NCBI GenBank assembly: GCA_023441965.1
Contig: JAEZNB010000005.1
Location: 1-64,000 of the forward strand
DNA length: 64,000 nt
DNA from: Bacillota bacterium
Lineage (GTDB): Bacteria; Bacillota; Clostridia; Lachnospirales; Lachnospiraceae
Reading direction: 5' to 3'
Below are positions 32,009 to 41,111 of the stretch, in pieces; within the stretch, counting starts at the first letter, position 1; each line of letters opens with the position of its first letter. The notes beneath the pieces were generated by a model. The model ran no database searches. It saw only the letters and a list, made by a program, of their open reading frames with translations, and had not been told where the DNA came from. The position numbers and the translations under genes are program-made.

Positions 32009-32749
32009 ATGAGGAATATCAAATTGACCATGGAATATGACGGAAGCCGTTACAGTGGCTGGCAGCGCCTGGGCAAAGGAGAATCGGAGAATACCATAGA
32101 GAATAAGCTCTTGGAGGTCTTGAATAAGATGACAGGGGAAGCCTTGGAGTTAAACTGCGGAAGCAGGACGGAGGCAGGAGTTCATGCCTATGCCCAGGTC
32201 GCCAACTTTAAGACCTCCTCTGACCTGAAGCTGTACGAAATAAAGAACTATCTGAACCGTTACCTTCCGATGGACATCGCAGTTACCCATGTGGAAGAGG
32301 TGCCTGAGAGGTTCCACGCCACCCTGAATGCGAAGGCAAGGACCTATCTGTACAGAATTGCTCTGGGGGATGCCCCCAGTGTCTTTGATCGGAAATATAC
32401 CTATTACAGCTTCCGTAAGCCGGACCCGGAGAAGATGAGGGAGGCGGCACAGCTGCTGATCGGTAAGCATGATTTTAAGGATTTTTCTACCGTAAAGAAG
32501 AGTAAGTCCACCCTTAGAGAAATCTATCGGATTGATGTAGAGGAGAAGGGCAAGGAGCTTCATCTGACGATAAAGGCCAATGACTTCCTTCATAATATGG
32601 CCAGGATGCTGGCTGCTACCCTGCTGGAGGTTGGACTGGGACAAAGAACGCCGGAAGAGATGCCAGCCATCCTTGACCCCAAGCAGGATGTGGCAGGAAG
32701 CCTTCCGGCCAACGCCCAAGGCCTATTCTTAAAAAATATTGAATATTAG
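32009..32749 (+). CDS. TruA-like tRNA pseudouridine synthase, paralog with catalytic Asp to Glu change
   Basis: 246 residues, starting behind GAGGAGTG. The family landmarks are present: KLTMEYDGSRYSGWQR, YLNRYLPMDIAV, RFHATLNAKARTYLYRI, HDFKDFS and NDFLHNMARMLAATLLEVG. In active TruA the catalytic Asp lies in GRTDAGVHA; here the motif is SRTEAGVHA with Glu55 (codon GAG at 32171). All other features look normal and the frame is intact, so the gene is maintained. It may be inactive, have a changed activity, or bind tRNA without modifying it. A second TruA with the normal Asp is at 43092. Confidence 0.9.
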   Translation: MRNIKLTMEYDGSRYSGWQRLGKGESENTIENKLLEVLNKMTGEALELNCGSRTEAGVHAYAQVANFKTSSDLKLYEIKNYLNRYLPMDIAVTHVEEVPERFHATLNAKARTYLYRIALGDAPSVFDRKYTYYSFRKPDPEKMREAAQLLIGKHDFKDFSTVKKSKSTLREIYRIDVEEKGKELHLTIKANDFLHNMARMLAATLLEVGLGQRTPEEMPAILDPKQDVAGSLPANAQGLFLKNIEY

Positions 32750-32765
32750 AATTATTATGATTGGA

Positions 32766-32874
32766 AAAGAACTTAACTTTTTCCTTAATAGCAAAGCATG
32801 TAGGCGCCCTCATAACGGGAAACATACCTGCCTCTTGTATCTAAATATCATATAAACCAGGAAACAGCCCCTTT
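32766..32874 (-). repeat. Half copy of the long-hairpin element
   Basis: Read on the minus strand, GGGGCTGTTTC, then GATACAAGAGGC and TATGTTTCCC occur in the same order and similar spacing as in the left arm of the 21796-22005 element (GGCTGTTTC, GATACAAGAGGC, TATGTTTCCC). The matching opposite arm is missing or decayed. This indicates a dispersed repeat family and fills most of the gap between truA and the antiporter gene. Confidence 0.65.
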
Positions 32875-32885
32875 CAGTGTAGGGT

Positions 32886-34133
32886 TCAATCTTTTTGATA
32901 GTTCTCCAGTTCATCGAAGGTTCCCGCAAAACGGTTTCCCTCAGTACTTACTGTCGTTGACCGGAAGGAAAGCTTCAGCAGGATGGGAGCAATAATGGTA
33001 GTGGCTACGACAACGACGATGATCGGGCCCAGGAAGGTAGAGGACATTAAGCCAACGGCTGCACCCTTGCTGGCTATGATCAGGGCCACCTCTCCTCTTG
33101 AGATCATGCCCGTCCCGATTTGTACGGTCTCCTTACGTGTATAGCCACACAGCTTAGCTCCGAAGCCACAGCCGAGAATTTTGGTGAGGGTAGCTACGAT
33201 CACTAAGATAAACGAAAACAGGAGAATGTTCCAGGACATCTCCGGCAGGATTACCTTAAGTCCGACACTGGCGAAGAAGACAGGGGACAGAAAGAGGTAG
33301 GACAAGGTATCAAAGCGTGAGGCAATATAATGATTCCGTTGGGAGTTTGAGATAATGAGTCCGGCAATATAAGCCCCGGTAATATCGGCTACTCCAAAAT
33401 ATTTTTCTGCCACGAAGGACATAAAGAGGCAGAAAGCAAAGGTGATAATCGTAAAACGTCTCATATCCTTTTTATACTGCTCAGTCCACCATTTGAAGCC
33501 GTAAAAAAACAATATTCCAAACAGAAAGGAAAAGAGGAAAAAGCCCATTATCTTTAAAAGAACTATACTTAGCTTCACACTGTTGTCCGCAAAGCTTGTG
33601 ATGATGGTCAGGGCAATGATGCCTAGGATATCATCGATGATTGCTGCCCCGAGAACGGCATTTCCTGCCCGGGTATTCAGCTTCCCAATTTCCTTCAGGG
33701 TTTCTACCGTGATGCTGACTGAGGTGGCCGTGATGATCACACCGATGAACATATTCTGCAGAAAGATACTGGTATCCGATGCGGAGTCAATGACACCGGG
33801 CCGGTTAAAAAGATAAGCGATGCCGAAGCCTCCGACCAGAGGCACTAAAACACCCAGGACCGCAATGACAAAGGAAGCCTTTCCGGCCTTGCCCAGTTCC
33901 TTGATATCTGTCTCCAGACCTGCACAGAACATTAATACGATAACGCCGATTTCTGAAATCTGATGGATTAATTCAGTCTCTTTGATTAAGCCCAGCATGG
34001 CGGGACCAAGGAATAGTCCACCCAGTAATGCGCCGACCACCTGGGGCATTTGAAATTTTCTCGATATGAGTCCAAGCACCTTTGTGCTTAATAATATAAT
34101 TGCAATATCCAGTAAGTATTGATAACTTTCCAT
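32886..34133 (-). CDS. CPA2-family cation:proton antiporter
   Basis: 415 residues with about twelve membrane segments. LLGGLFLGPAMLG, the conserved double region AAIIDDILGIIALTIITS (Asp-Asp core) and GMISRGEVALIIASKGA are typical of NapA/KefB/GerN-type antiporters. The RCK/TrkA-N regulatory domain of Kef proteins is absent. It exchanges Na+ or K+ for H+. In spore formers one such protein (GerN) acts in germination; no evidence for that here. The start has AAAGG upstream. Confidence 0.92.
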   Translation of the reverse strand: MESYQYLLDIAIILLSTKVLGLISRKFQMPQVVGALLGGLFLGPAMLGLIKETELIHQISEIGVIVLMFCAGLETDIKELGKAGKASFVIAVLGVLVPLVGGFGIAYLFNRPGVIDSASDTSIFLQNMFIGVIITATSVSITVETLKEIGKLNTRAGNAVLGAAIIDDILGIIALTIITSFADNSVKLSIVLLKIMGFFLFSFLFGILFFYGFKWWTEQYKKDMRRFTIITFAFCLFMSFVAEKYFGVADITGAYIAGLIISNSQRNHYIASRFDTLSYLFLSPVFFASVGLKVILPEMSWNILLFSFILVIVATLTKILGCGFGAKLCGYTRKETVQIGTGMISRGEVALIIASKGAAVGLMSSTFLGPIIVVVVATTIIAPILLKLSFRSTTVSTEGNRFAGTFDELENYQKD

Positions 34134-34353
34134 TCTTGATGCCTTTCATTATAGTTATTATTCAGAATTATTCATGTTGATTTGTATGCTTGTCTCAATA
34201 TAACCGCTGCAGTTCTACCCTTTATTCATTTCCATTCGGACACGAAGATATGAATCTATTTTAAGTTTACCCCCTTTCCGGCGGTTTTTGACGCACATTT
34301 GCCATTGTATCACTTTTAATGAAAATGTACATATAAAATATTGCTGAAAAGAA

Positions 34354-34383
34354 TTGTATTTTCAAATAAAATAATGTTAAAAT
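34354..34383 (+). promoter_or_regulatory. Candidate promoter for the second SGNH gene
   Basis: TTGTAT (34354-34359), 18-nt spacer, TAAAAT (34378-34383). The 308-nt gap 34134-34441 is otherwise AT-rich and shows no other structure I can support. Confidence 0.4.
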
Positions 34384-34441
34384 AGATAAACAAAATCACG
34401 AGGAAAGGTAGTGTTGCCATTAGAGGGCAGCATAGGATAAT

Positions 34442-35455
34442 ATGAGATATCTGAATGCAGAATTGCATAATGTAGCCGATCTGGTGGAGACGGAGAAGGG
34501 TGGGTATCGTTTGCTGCGACTTCCGAGAACGTTGGCAGATAGGTTGAATCCAAATGCGAAGCGTTCGGTATACTATAGCTGTGGCTGTGAGATAAGATTT
34601 CAACTTCATTCCGAGGAGGCGGTCATTTATCTGAGCAGGGACGAATGCGTCAGGGATGTTATGCCATATGGGATAGCCGAGGTCTGGCAGGGAGATTATC
34701 AGGGACGGTATCAGCTGTCTCCTCAAGCAGTCGGCCAGCAGCCTACCCCGATCCGTATCAGGAGGCTGGGGACCCAGGAGCTGAAGCCCTTTGCCGGACA
34801 GAGAAAGGAGCTGTTTGATCCGGACCTCTTCCGCGTCTTTGTGCCCTATGACTGGGGGACTTCGATTCATGGGATCGAGGGTGAGATCTCTCCCCCCAAG
34901 GAGGACCAGGTTCCGCAGGAAACCCTTCTTTGCTATGGTTCCTCTATAACCCATGGAGGAGGTGCATCGGTACCTACAGGCAGCTATGCCTTCAGACTGG
35001 CTACGAGACTTGGTATGGACCTAAGAAATCTGGGATTGGCAGGGGCAGCCTGGATGGATGAGGCAATGGCTGATTATATATGCGAGCAGGAGTGGTCCAT
35101 TCTTACGTTGGAAATGGGGATAAATGTACTTCACTGGAGTCTGGAGGAGTTTGAGGCCCGTTGCCGCAGCTTTGTTTCAAGGATTACAGCCAAGCATAAG
35201 GAGAAAGCGATTTACTGTATCTCACCCTTCCGCAGTGCGGAGGATTTTAAACGTAAGGAGCACCTGCAGGGGATGAGAGATATCATAAGGAGGCTGGTGG
35301 AAGAGAGTGGCAGGGAGAATCTTCATTACATTGACGGAAGCACCTGCCTGACAGACCTGTCCGGCCTGTCCTCTGACGGTCTTCATCCTGCGAACAGGGG
35401 AATGGAGGAGATTGCAAAGCAGCTTTACAGAAGCATACGGCCAGGACTTAATTGA
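34442..35455 (+). CDS. SGNH/GDSL-family hydrolase
   Basis: 337 residues, no signal peptide. An N-terminal beta-rich domain (~1-150) is followed by the SGNH core: LLCYGSSITHGGGA (Ser), LGLAGAAWMDE (Gly block), LTLEMGINVLHW (Asn block) and SSDGLHPANRGMEEIA (Asp and His). GSSITHG instead of GDSI is the variant seen in CE-type acetyl esterases. It probably deacetylates sugars inside the cell, like the one at 18519, with which it shares layout but little sequence. Confidence 0.87.
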   Translation: MRYLNAELHNVADLVETEKGGYRLLRLPRTLADRLNPNAKRSVYYSCGCEIRFQLHSEEAVIYLSRDECVRDVMPYGIAEVWQGDYQGRYQLSPQAVGQQPTPIRIRRLGTQELKPFAGQRKELFDPDLFRVFVPYDWGTSIHGIEGEISPPKEDQVPQETLLCYGSSITHGGGASVPTGSYAFRLATRLGMDLRNLGLAGAAWMDEAMADYICEQEWSILTLEMGINVLHWSLEEFEARCRSFVSRITAKHKEKAIYCISPFRSAEDFKRKEHLQGMRDIIRRLVEESGRENLHYIDGSTCLTDLSGLSSDGLHPANRGMEEIAKQLYRSIRPGLN

Positions 35456-35532
35456 AAACTTAACATGCCTGTATCAGACCGATGGATATCGATATACTAA
35501 TAGGGTGAGATTTATCCGAAGGAGGCAAGCGC

Positions 35533-35676
35533 ATGTCAATCGATAATAAAAGAAAGAGTACCAGGAACCATAAGAAGGAGGATGGAAAATTCCGATCCAA
35601 GCATGTGAAGCACGATCCTCAGGCGGAAAGTGCAAGAGATGTATTCGGCTTAAAGGAAAATCCAAGGAAGGATTAA
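35533..35676 (+). CDS. Small basic protein, CPC_1213-like
   Basis: 47 residues, too short for most ORF calls. The ATG at 35533 follows GAAGGAGG at ideal spacing. The Lys/Arg-rich first half is followed by KHVKHDPQAESARDVFGLKE, which recalls a short conserved protein family annotated in Clostridia as CPC_1213 (HDPQ-ESAR core). Function unknown. It stands alone between the SGNH gene and the HAD gene; a Pro/Gly-coding-like GC-rich hairpin follows at 35690-35730. Confidence 0.65.
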   Translation: MSIDNKRKSTRNHKKEDGKFRSKHVKHDPQAESARDVFGLKENPRKD

Positions 35677-35747
35677 GCACAAATCCGGAGCCCGGTTTCT
35701 TCTCTTAGGGGAAGAACCGCCCGGTACATAGGGAGAGAGGACAGAGG

Positions 35748-36431
35748 ATGAAGAAATACCGGACCTTATTGTTGGACGCGGATGATACCATATTTGACTT
35801 TGGTGCCTGTGAAAGGGAAGCCCTTAGGCTAGCCTTTCAAAAATACGGATACCCGTTGGATGAGAAGATCTCCAAGCTCTATTCAGACATTAATAAAGCT
35901 TTATGGAGACGCTTTGAGCTTGGTGAAGTAGATCGGGATACGGTGATATATTCAAGATTTGGCGAGCTCTTTCAGCAAATCGGGATAGAGGATGATGGCA
36001 TTGCCTTTGAGGAGGATTATCAGGAGCTCCTGGGCATGCAAGGCTTTCTTATCAAAGAAGCCCCGGAATTATTGGCTTATCTGCAGGGGAGCTATGCGCT
36101 CTACATTGTGACCAATGGAATCACGGCAACTCAGCTTAGTAGATTTAAGGAATCGGGGATGGACCGATATGTGAAGAGAATCTTCGTATCTGAGGAGACA
36201 GGATATCAGAAGCCCAGGAAGGAATTCTTTGACTATTGCTTTAAAAAGATCGGGCATATTGACTTATCCGAAACACTGATTATTGGGGATTCCTTATCCT
36301 CCGACATCCTGGGCGGTAACAATGCCGGCATTGACACCTGCTGGTATAATCCGGCTGCTCTGCCAAATACTTTGGGAGTACGGGTGGATTATGAGATTAG
36401 AAATCTGAAGGAGCTTTATCATATTTTATAG
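35748..36431 (+). CDS. YjjG-family HAD pyrimidine nucleotidase
   Basis: 227 residues, the usual length. HAD motif I is LLLDADDTIFDFGA (nucleophile Asp and the Thr), motif II VTNGIT, motif III Lys in TGYQKPRKEFF, and motif IV LIIGDSLSSDILGG. The DADDTIFDF form and AGIDTCWYNP near the end are typical of YjjG (5'-nucleotidase for modified pyrimidine monophosphates, house cleaning). It ends 3 nt from the convergent phosphoesterase gene. Confidence 0.92.
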   Translation: MKKYRTLLLDADDTIFDFGACEREALRLAFQKYGYPLDEKISKLYSDINKALWRRFELGEVDRDTVIYSRFGELFQQIGIEDDGIAFEEDYQELLGMQGFLIKEAPELLAYLQGSYALYIVTNGITATQLSRFKESGMDRYVKRIFVSEETGYQKPRKEFFDYCFKKIGHIDLSETLIIGDSLSSDILGGNNAGIDTCWYNPAALPNTLGVRVDYEIRNLKELYHIL

Positions 36432-36434
36432 GCT

Positions 36435-37382
36435 TTACTCATCATCAATTTCCGAGCAGTTCCCTTTGGCATCATGATAAAGGGAACTGTTTCTGCAATC
36501 GTACTTTTCAATCGGCTCCGGTCCTCTGACAATGGTCCTTTTGATTCGCATGATACCGTCAGCATCAGCAACAACGCGCCAATCTACCAGCTGAATCTGA
36601 CTTTCCAGGATTTCGATGCCCGGTATACCCCGGGTATTGATACAGCAGCCGGTGTTAAAGTAAGGCAGCTCATCCTGCTTCGGAAACTTAGCCCGATGGG
36701 TGTGACCGCAGATCAGCATCATTTTGTTTTTCTTGATCCATCTTTTGTAATTCTTCTCCACCTTATGCCGCCGATACAGGTTCTTGGCCGGACTAGAGGG
36801 GTTCTCAAAGCCTACCACATGCATGAATCTCCAGAAGTAGCGGAGAAGCAGCATGGAAAGCCGCCAAAACTGGTCATTGATAAAATCACCCTGATGTCCG
36901 TGGACGATGAGGATCTCCTGATCGGTGGTCTTATTCCTTAGGATTAAGGCTTCGATGGGATTGATCCCCTTCAGAAGCTCAACCTTCGTCTGATTATACT
37001 CGTCATAAAACTGATACAGGTTATCCCTCACAAAATCCTTGTCCTTCAGATAGATATTATGATTGCCATAAAGCATAATGAACCGACCTGCATCGAAAAA
37101 CTTCTTTATCACCTTGAAGATATCATTGTGAGCCAGGCGGATATGCTTAAAGTTCTTGTGCTCCCAGAGCTCATCTCCGTCACCTGCCTCCACATAGATA
37201 TAGCCCATATGATAGTAGTAATCCAGGGCATGAAGAAGGATGTTCTGGTTACGGGTGAACTCATCGGAGACACTGTCATCCCCCCGGTGGATATCACTGA
37301 AGATGATGAATTTTGAGCTATTGTCAAAGGATAGCTTTTTGGCATTGTGATATGCTTTGCTTAATCTTTTATCTGTATTCAA
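36435..37382 (-). CDS. Calcineurin-like metallophosphoesterase
   Basis: 315 residues from a TTG start. Metal-binding motifs: IIFSDIHRGDD, EAGDGDELWE, LYGNHNIYL, VHGHQGDF and CGHTHRAKF. This is the layout of the family that includes the UDP-2,3-diacylglucosamine hydrolases, but the organism has no lipid A, so the substrate is unknown. No membrane segments except a possible hydrophobic helix around RLSMLLLRYFWRFMHVV. The start site is only weakly supported. Confidence 0.85.
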   Translation of the reverse strand: MNTDKRLSKAYHNAKKLSFDNSSKFIIFSDIHRGDDSVSDEFTRNQNILLHALDYYYHMGYIYVEAGDGDELWEHKNFKHIRLAHNDIFKVIKKFFDAGRFIMLYGNHNIYLKDKDFVRDNLYQFYDEYNQTKVELLKGINPIEALILRNKTTDQEILIVHGHQGDFINDQFWRLSMLLLRYFWRFMHVVGFENPSSPAKNLYRRHKVEKNYKRWIKKNKMMLICGHTHRAKFPKQDELPYFNTGCCINTRGIPGIEILESQIQLVDWRVVADADGIMRIKRTIVRGPEPIEKYDCRNSSLYHDAKGNCSEIDDE

Positions 37383-37537
37383 GATATGATCCCTGCTTTC
37401 AAGTCAACATACCTATATTATACAGAGACAGAGCAAGCTTATTCAGCAGGAGGAGATATTTTACGAAACACCCTTCTTCCTATCCGAAGACCGCCTTGCC
37501 GGTGACAGTCTCCCGACATTGCTTTGAGATCTAAGCA

Positions 37538-38836
37538 TCAATAATCCTTCAGGGCTCTGTGACGGTACAGGATGAGGGCAACGGATATAAAGTAAAGCCC
37601 GGAAGCAAAGAAACTCACATAAGCAGGAATGAGCTCCAGTGTGAGTCCTGCCAGGATGATTCCCAGAGGAGTCAGGCTGGTGGATATGGAGGACCAGATC
37701 CCCATTACTTTACCTCTCATGTGGTCGGGAATTAACCTTTGTGTCAAAACGATCAAGGGGAGATCCACCAATAAGAGCATGAGAGAGAAGCTTATAGCTA
37801 AGAGGATATAAGTAATAAAGAGAAATCTCTTCGGCAGATGAGCCAATACATCCAGCCCCGGTATACCCATGGCAATCAGAGAAAAGCCCATCCCGATCAT
37901 GGCATTGAACAGTCCCTTCCGCTTCTTCGGCTTCTCCGGCAGCCTGCCCACGATCAGGGCGGCAATCAGCATCCCAAGGGAAAAGGCTCCCTCCACGATT
38001 CCATATTGGGAGGAAGTAAATCCAAGAGCTTGATTGAGAAAGAAGGGCAGAATAACGGATAAGCTGGCTGCAATCAGGAAATTGATTGAGACAGACAGGG
38101 GCATAATCAGGGCAAGCAGAGGGGTCTGACGGATAAAGGAAAAGACCTCTCCAAGGTTGGCTCTGATGGACTTCTTGCTTGTAGGACTGCTTTCTGACTG
38201 CGTCGGATCGGCCAGATTAAGATTAAAATCGATAAACAGCTCCGAAATTGCCGATAGGACAAAGGAAATCCCGTTGACCAGGAGAAAGATGTCCATAGAG
38301 ACGAGACCGAAGATGACGCCTGCCAATACGGGTCCGAGAATCTGACTTCCCGAATCGATCGCCCTGCTGTAGGAATTGATTTTAACCAGCTTGCGGTCGC
38401 TTACCAGATTTGGAATTGCAGCAGAGAAGGTGGTATTAAAAAAGGTACTGATGATGGCAAGCAGAAAGGTTGTCGTATAGAGAAAGGACAATCTTAGGCC
38501 GTAAAGCATACTTAAAGTCAGGAGAGTCAGAGTAACCCCGCCACTTAAGAAATCCAAGGTGACAATCATTCGCTTCCGGTCAAATCGATCTGCCAGAAAG
38601 CCCGCCACTGGGCCAAACAAAACCCCGGGCAAGGCGCTAAGCATTATGCTAAGAGCAAAGCTTGTCCCTGATCCCGTTAATCGTAAAATATACAGAGACA
38701 TGGCAAAGGAATAGATATAGTTCCCAAACAGAGAAACTGCTTTTCCGGCAACAAACAGGGATAGATTTGCTTTTTCTTTTTTCTCGACAAGCTTAAGCAG
38801 CTTACGATCATCCAATTCTTGTGAAATATCATACAT
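37538..38836 (-). CDS. MFS efflux transporter (macrolide-efflux/EntS-like branch)
   Basis: 432 residues, twelve membrane segments. Features: GKAVSLFGNYIYSFAMSLYIL, the motif A-like GPVAGFLADRFDRKRM, a central loop at ~205-225 and a C-terminal half with DLPLIVLTQRLIPDHMRGKVMG. This is the pattern of the MFS_3/enterobactin-exporter-like group that contains Mef macrolide pumps; no substrate can be assigned. The start has AAGGAGTG upstream. Confidence 0.9.
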   Translation of the reverse strand: MYDISQELDDRKLLKLVEKKEKANLSLFVAGKAVSLFGNYIYSFAMSLYILRLTGSGTSFALSIMLSALPGVLFGPVAGFLADRFDRKRMIVTLDFLSGGVTLTLLTLSMLYGLRLSFLYTTTFLLAIISTFFNTTFSAAIPNLVSDRKLVKINSYSRAIDSGSQILGPVLAGVIFGLVSMDIFLLVNGISFVLSAISELFIDFNLNLADPTQSESSPTSKKSIRANLGEVFSFIRQTPLLALIMPLSVSINFLIAASLSVILPFFLNQALGFTSSQYGIVEGAFSLGMLIAALIVGRLPEKPKKRKGLFNAMIGMGFSLIAMGIPGLDVLAHLPKRFLFITYILLAISFSLMLLLVDLPLIVLTQRLIPDHMRGKVMGIWSSISTSLTPLGIILAGLTLELIPAYVSFFASGLYFISVALILYRHRALKDY

Positions 38837-38950
38837 CAGAAATCACTCCTTGAAGTTTAATGAAATTTAAGCCTTGGAAAACCGGCTTCCTTTTTTCTCG
38901 ATCAGGAGGAACAGAGAGTTAATCTTCCGATCGACCAGATACAAAAGGAT

Positions 38951-40024
38951 ATGAAAGAGGCAGAGGCCATCCACCGGGTGGGTAGGGTTTCAGAGGCAGC
39001 AGACTGCTTAAAGGAGATCGGAGAGAGATACAATTTCGACCGAGACAGTAAACTCTATGCCGATTATCTGAGCAAATACGGCGAAGTCCTGATCGATCTG
39101 AACCGGGTGGAGGAGGCCAAGTGCATCATAGAAGAGGCCATCAGGATTTATGAGCAGAAATATCTATATGTTGAAGCTGCCAAGGTCTATCTGCTCTTAT
39201 GCGGTATCCCGTGGAATAACTTTCAATACGAGCAGTGCCTGGACATTTTGGAGCAGGGGATTGAGATTTATAATAGGTCCCTTAATCGGGATTATGCATT
39301 TGAGATGGACCTTCTTTATAAAAGATCCATCTTTACCTCCAGTCTGGACAGAATTGAAGAGGGGATCAAGGCGACGGAGGAAGCCTTGGAGCTATCTGAG
39401 GAGACGAAGATTTATTACAGAACGGATGAGCTTTATAAGAATATGGCGGTCTTTAATGCTTTACTGGGCAGGTATGATAGATTTGATGATTACCTGGAGA
39501 AGGCAGAGAAGTTTGCGGAGGCCATCGAAAATGAAATCGTCTTATCCAGTATAGAGCTGGTGAGAGCGAAGTATGATAATGATAACGGCAATCCAAAGCT
39601 ATCCCTGGAGCATCTGGACAAGGCACTTAGCCTGGCTAACCCGATGGTGCTTCCCCTGATCTATACGGAATTATCTAAAGCCTATTTTCTGTTGGAGGAT
39701 TACGGGAAAGCCATGGAGTATATCGGGATGATCAGGTATCCTGAGTATATTCCCTCCAAATATGACTATGCCTATATATGGAGTGCCAAAACGACAGAAG
39801 GCCTGTGCCGCTTGAGGATGGGGAGAAAGCAGGAAGCCCTGGCAGCTGTGCGGAAGGGAATTGAAAGGCTGGAGGTGATCGGAGCATCCCGCTTACTATC
39901 CGAAGCCTATAAGGCTGCCAGTGAGATATACTCGGAGCATGATGACTATGAGGAAGCCTATGCAGCTTTAAAGAAATCGACTGAAATCTATGAAAAGGTG
40001 AAGGCAACCAGCCTATACTATTAA
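38951..40024 (+). CDS. TPR-repeat protein, possibly N-terminally truncated
   Basis: 357 residues built from seven to eight TPR-like helix pairs (VEEAKCIIEEAIRIYEQ, ALEHLDKALSLA-like, GKAMEYIGMI, YEEAYAALKKSTEIYEK). The frame is open 90 nt upstream of the ATG without any start codon, and the upstream residues (LPIDQIQKD) look like natural continuation of the protein. The ATG has AAAAGG only two nt away, a poor site. Either initiation is unusual or the gene lost a 5' part, for example a DNA-binding domain. No partner gene is adjacent. Confidence 0.75.
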   Translation: MKEAEAIHRVGRVSEAADCLKEIGERYNFDRDSKLYADYLSKYGEVLIDLNRVEEAKCIIEEAIRIYEQKYLYVEAAKVYLLLCGIPWNNFQYEQCLDILEQGIEIYNRSLNRDYAFEMDLLYKRSIFTSSLDRIEEGIKATEEALELSEETKIYYRTDELYKNMAVFNALLGRYDRFDDYLEKAEKFAEAIENEIVLSSIELVRAKYDNDNGNPKLSLEHLDKALSLANPMVLPLIYTELSKAYFLLEDYGKAMEYIGMIRYPEYIPSKYDYAYIWSAKTTEGLCRLRMGRKQEALAAVRKGIERLEVIGASRLLSEAYKAASEIYSEHDDYEEAYAALKKSTEIYEKVKATSLYY

Positions 40025-40030
40025 GAAGAG

Positions 40031-40075
40031 TGAAATCCCTTGCCAAGAACTACAGGTTCAAGGCAGGGGATTTCA
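40031..40075 (+). terminator. Terminator after the TPR gene
   Basis: GAAATCCC-TT-GCC pairs with GGC-A-GGGGATTTC around a 17-nt loop. No long T-run, so moderate strength. The remaining gap to 40322 shows no further feature. Confidence 0.6.
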
Positions 40076-40322
40076 GTTATGATATATAGGTATCATGGAT
40101 ACTATAAATAAAGGTAGAATGAATAAGAAAAGAGATCATCAATGAATACAGGACAGGAAATCAGGATAGGGCGGAACCTTAGGGAATAAGGAATCGTCTA
40201 AAGGGTAGCAGTAGTGAAAGCTTACAATCCTATGTAGATCATAATAAATTGGGTTCGCAAGGTATGCTGATCTATGATTACAATAGCCATGATTTTGTAA
40301 ATAAGTGATAAGGAGGCAGCAG

Positions 40323-41102
40323 ATGAGAAAAATAGAAATGATGTTAGGATGGATTCTTTTGGCCATGGTTTTGCTTACTGCCTGCTCCGGTGACACGGAC
40401 GGCCTTGATATGAAGGAGCCTAAACTTTCTTCTGACCAGCAGTTTAAGGCTTTGGTTATCGGAACGGGGAACCCTTTGCTGGTGGGACCGGAGGAGGACT
40501 CAGAGGCTTATACCTCCTCGGATCGTATCTATGTAATCCTGGCCGGGGCAGAGCTCTTGGATGAGGAAGGGAAACCGATGGATGCAGAGCAGTTCAAACT
40601 CGGTGATATACTAAGAATCACCTATGACGGGACGATACGGGAGTCCTATCCTGCTCAAATCGGAGCCCACCGAATAGAATACCTGGGGCGTAATCTGGAG
40701 CTGGACGGCTATATGGCAGTAATTGACGATATCTATCAGGAAGACAGCGGTCTGAATGGTGATATAAAAATGATCGCCTTCGATACCAGCGAATGGACTG
40801 GACTGACCGAGATCGAGAAGGAGCTCGTCCTGAACTGGGCGAAGGAGAAGTATGAACTGGATACCCTGCAGGCGACCTTCCAGGAGTTGGAGGAGCAGGG
40901 ATTGATTGATAAGAAGGCGCTGTATTTCCCGGAGGGAATCCTGATTGAGTTAAAGAATGTGGAATGGAATGAGAAGGAGGCTACCCTGAAGTGCTCAGTC
41001 TCAAAATGGAGAGGCGGACTCGGCGCCATCGGGTCCGATGTGAAAGCAACCTATAAGGGCGGAAGCTTCAAGCTTTCAAAGTCAAATATGTGGATCAGCT
41101 AA
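40323..41102 (+). CDS. Lipoprotein with DUF3221-like domain
   Basis: 259 residues from the ATG at 40323 (AAGGAGG upstream). Signal peptide with lipobox LLTAC (Cys20). Residues ~35-120 form a small beta-barrel-like domain (SDRIYVILAGAELLDEEGKP, GDILRITYDGTIRESYPAQIG) like DUF3221. The C-terminal ~110 residues (EIEKELVLNWAKEKYELDTL, ATLKCSVSKWRGGLGAIGSD) are not assigned. It is a membrane-anchored extracellular protein of unknown function. Confidence 0.75.
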   Translation: MRKIEMMLGWILLAMVLLTACSGDTDGLDMKEPKLSSDQQFKALVIGTGNPLLVGPEEDSEAYTSSDRIYVILAGAELLDEEGKPMDAEQFKLGDILRITYDGTIRESYPAQIGAHRIEYLGRNLELDGYMAVIDDIYQEDSGLNGDIKMIAFDTSEWTGLTEIEKELVLNWAKEKYELDTLQATFQELEEQGLIDKKALYFPEGILIELKNVEWNEKEATLKCSVSKWRGGLGAIGSDVKATYKGGSFKLSKSNMWIS

Positions 41103-41111
41103 GGAAGAGCC

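Noticed and set aside
34316..34954. Minus-strand frame of 212 codons
   Set aside because: Antisense to the SGNH gene, with no ribosome site and no family features; a shadow frame.
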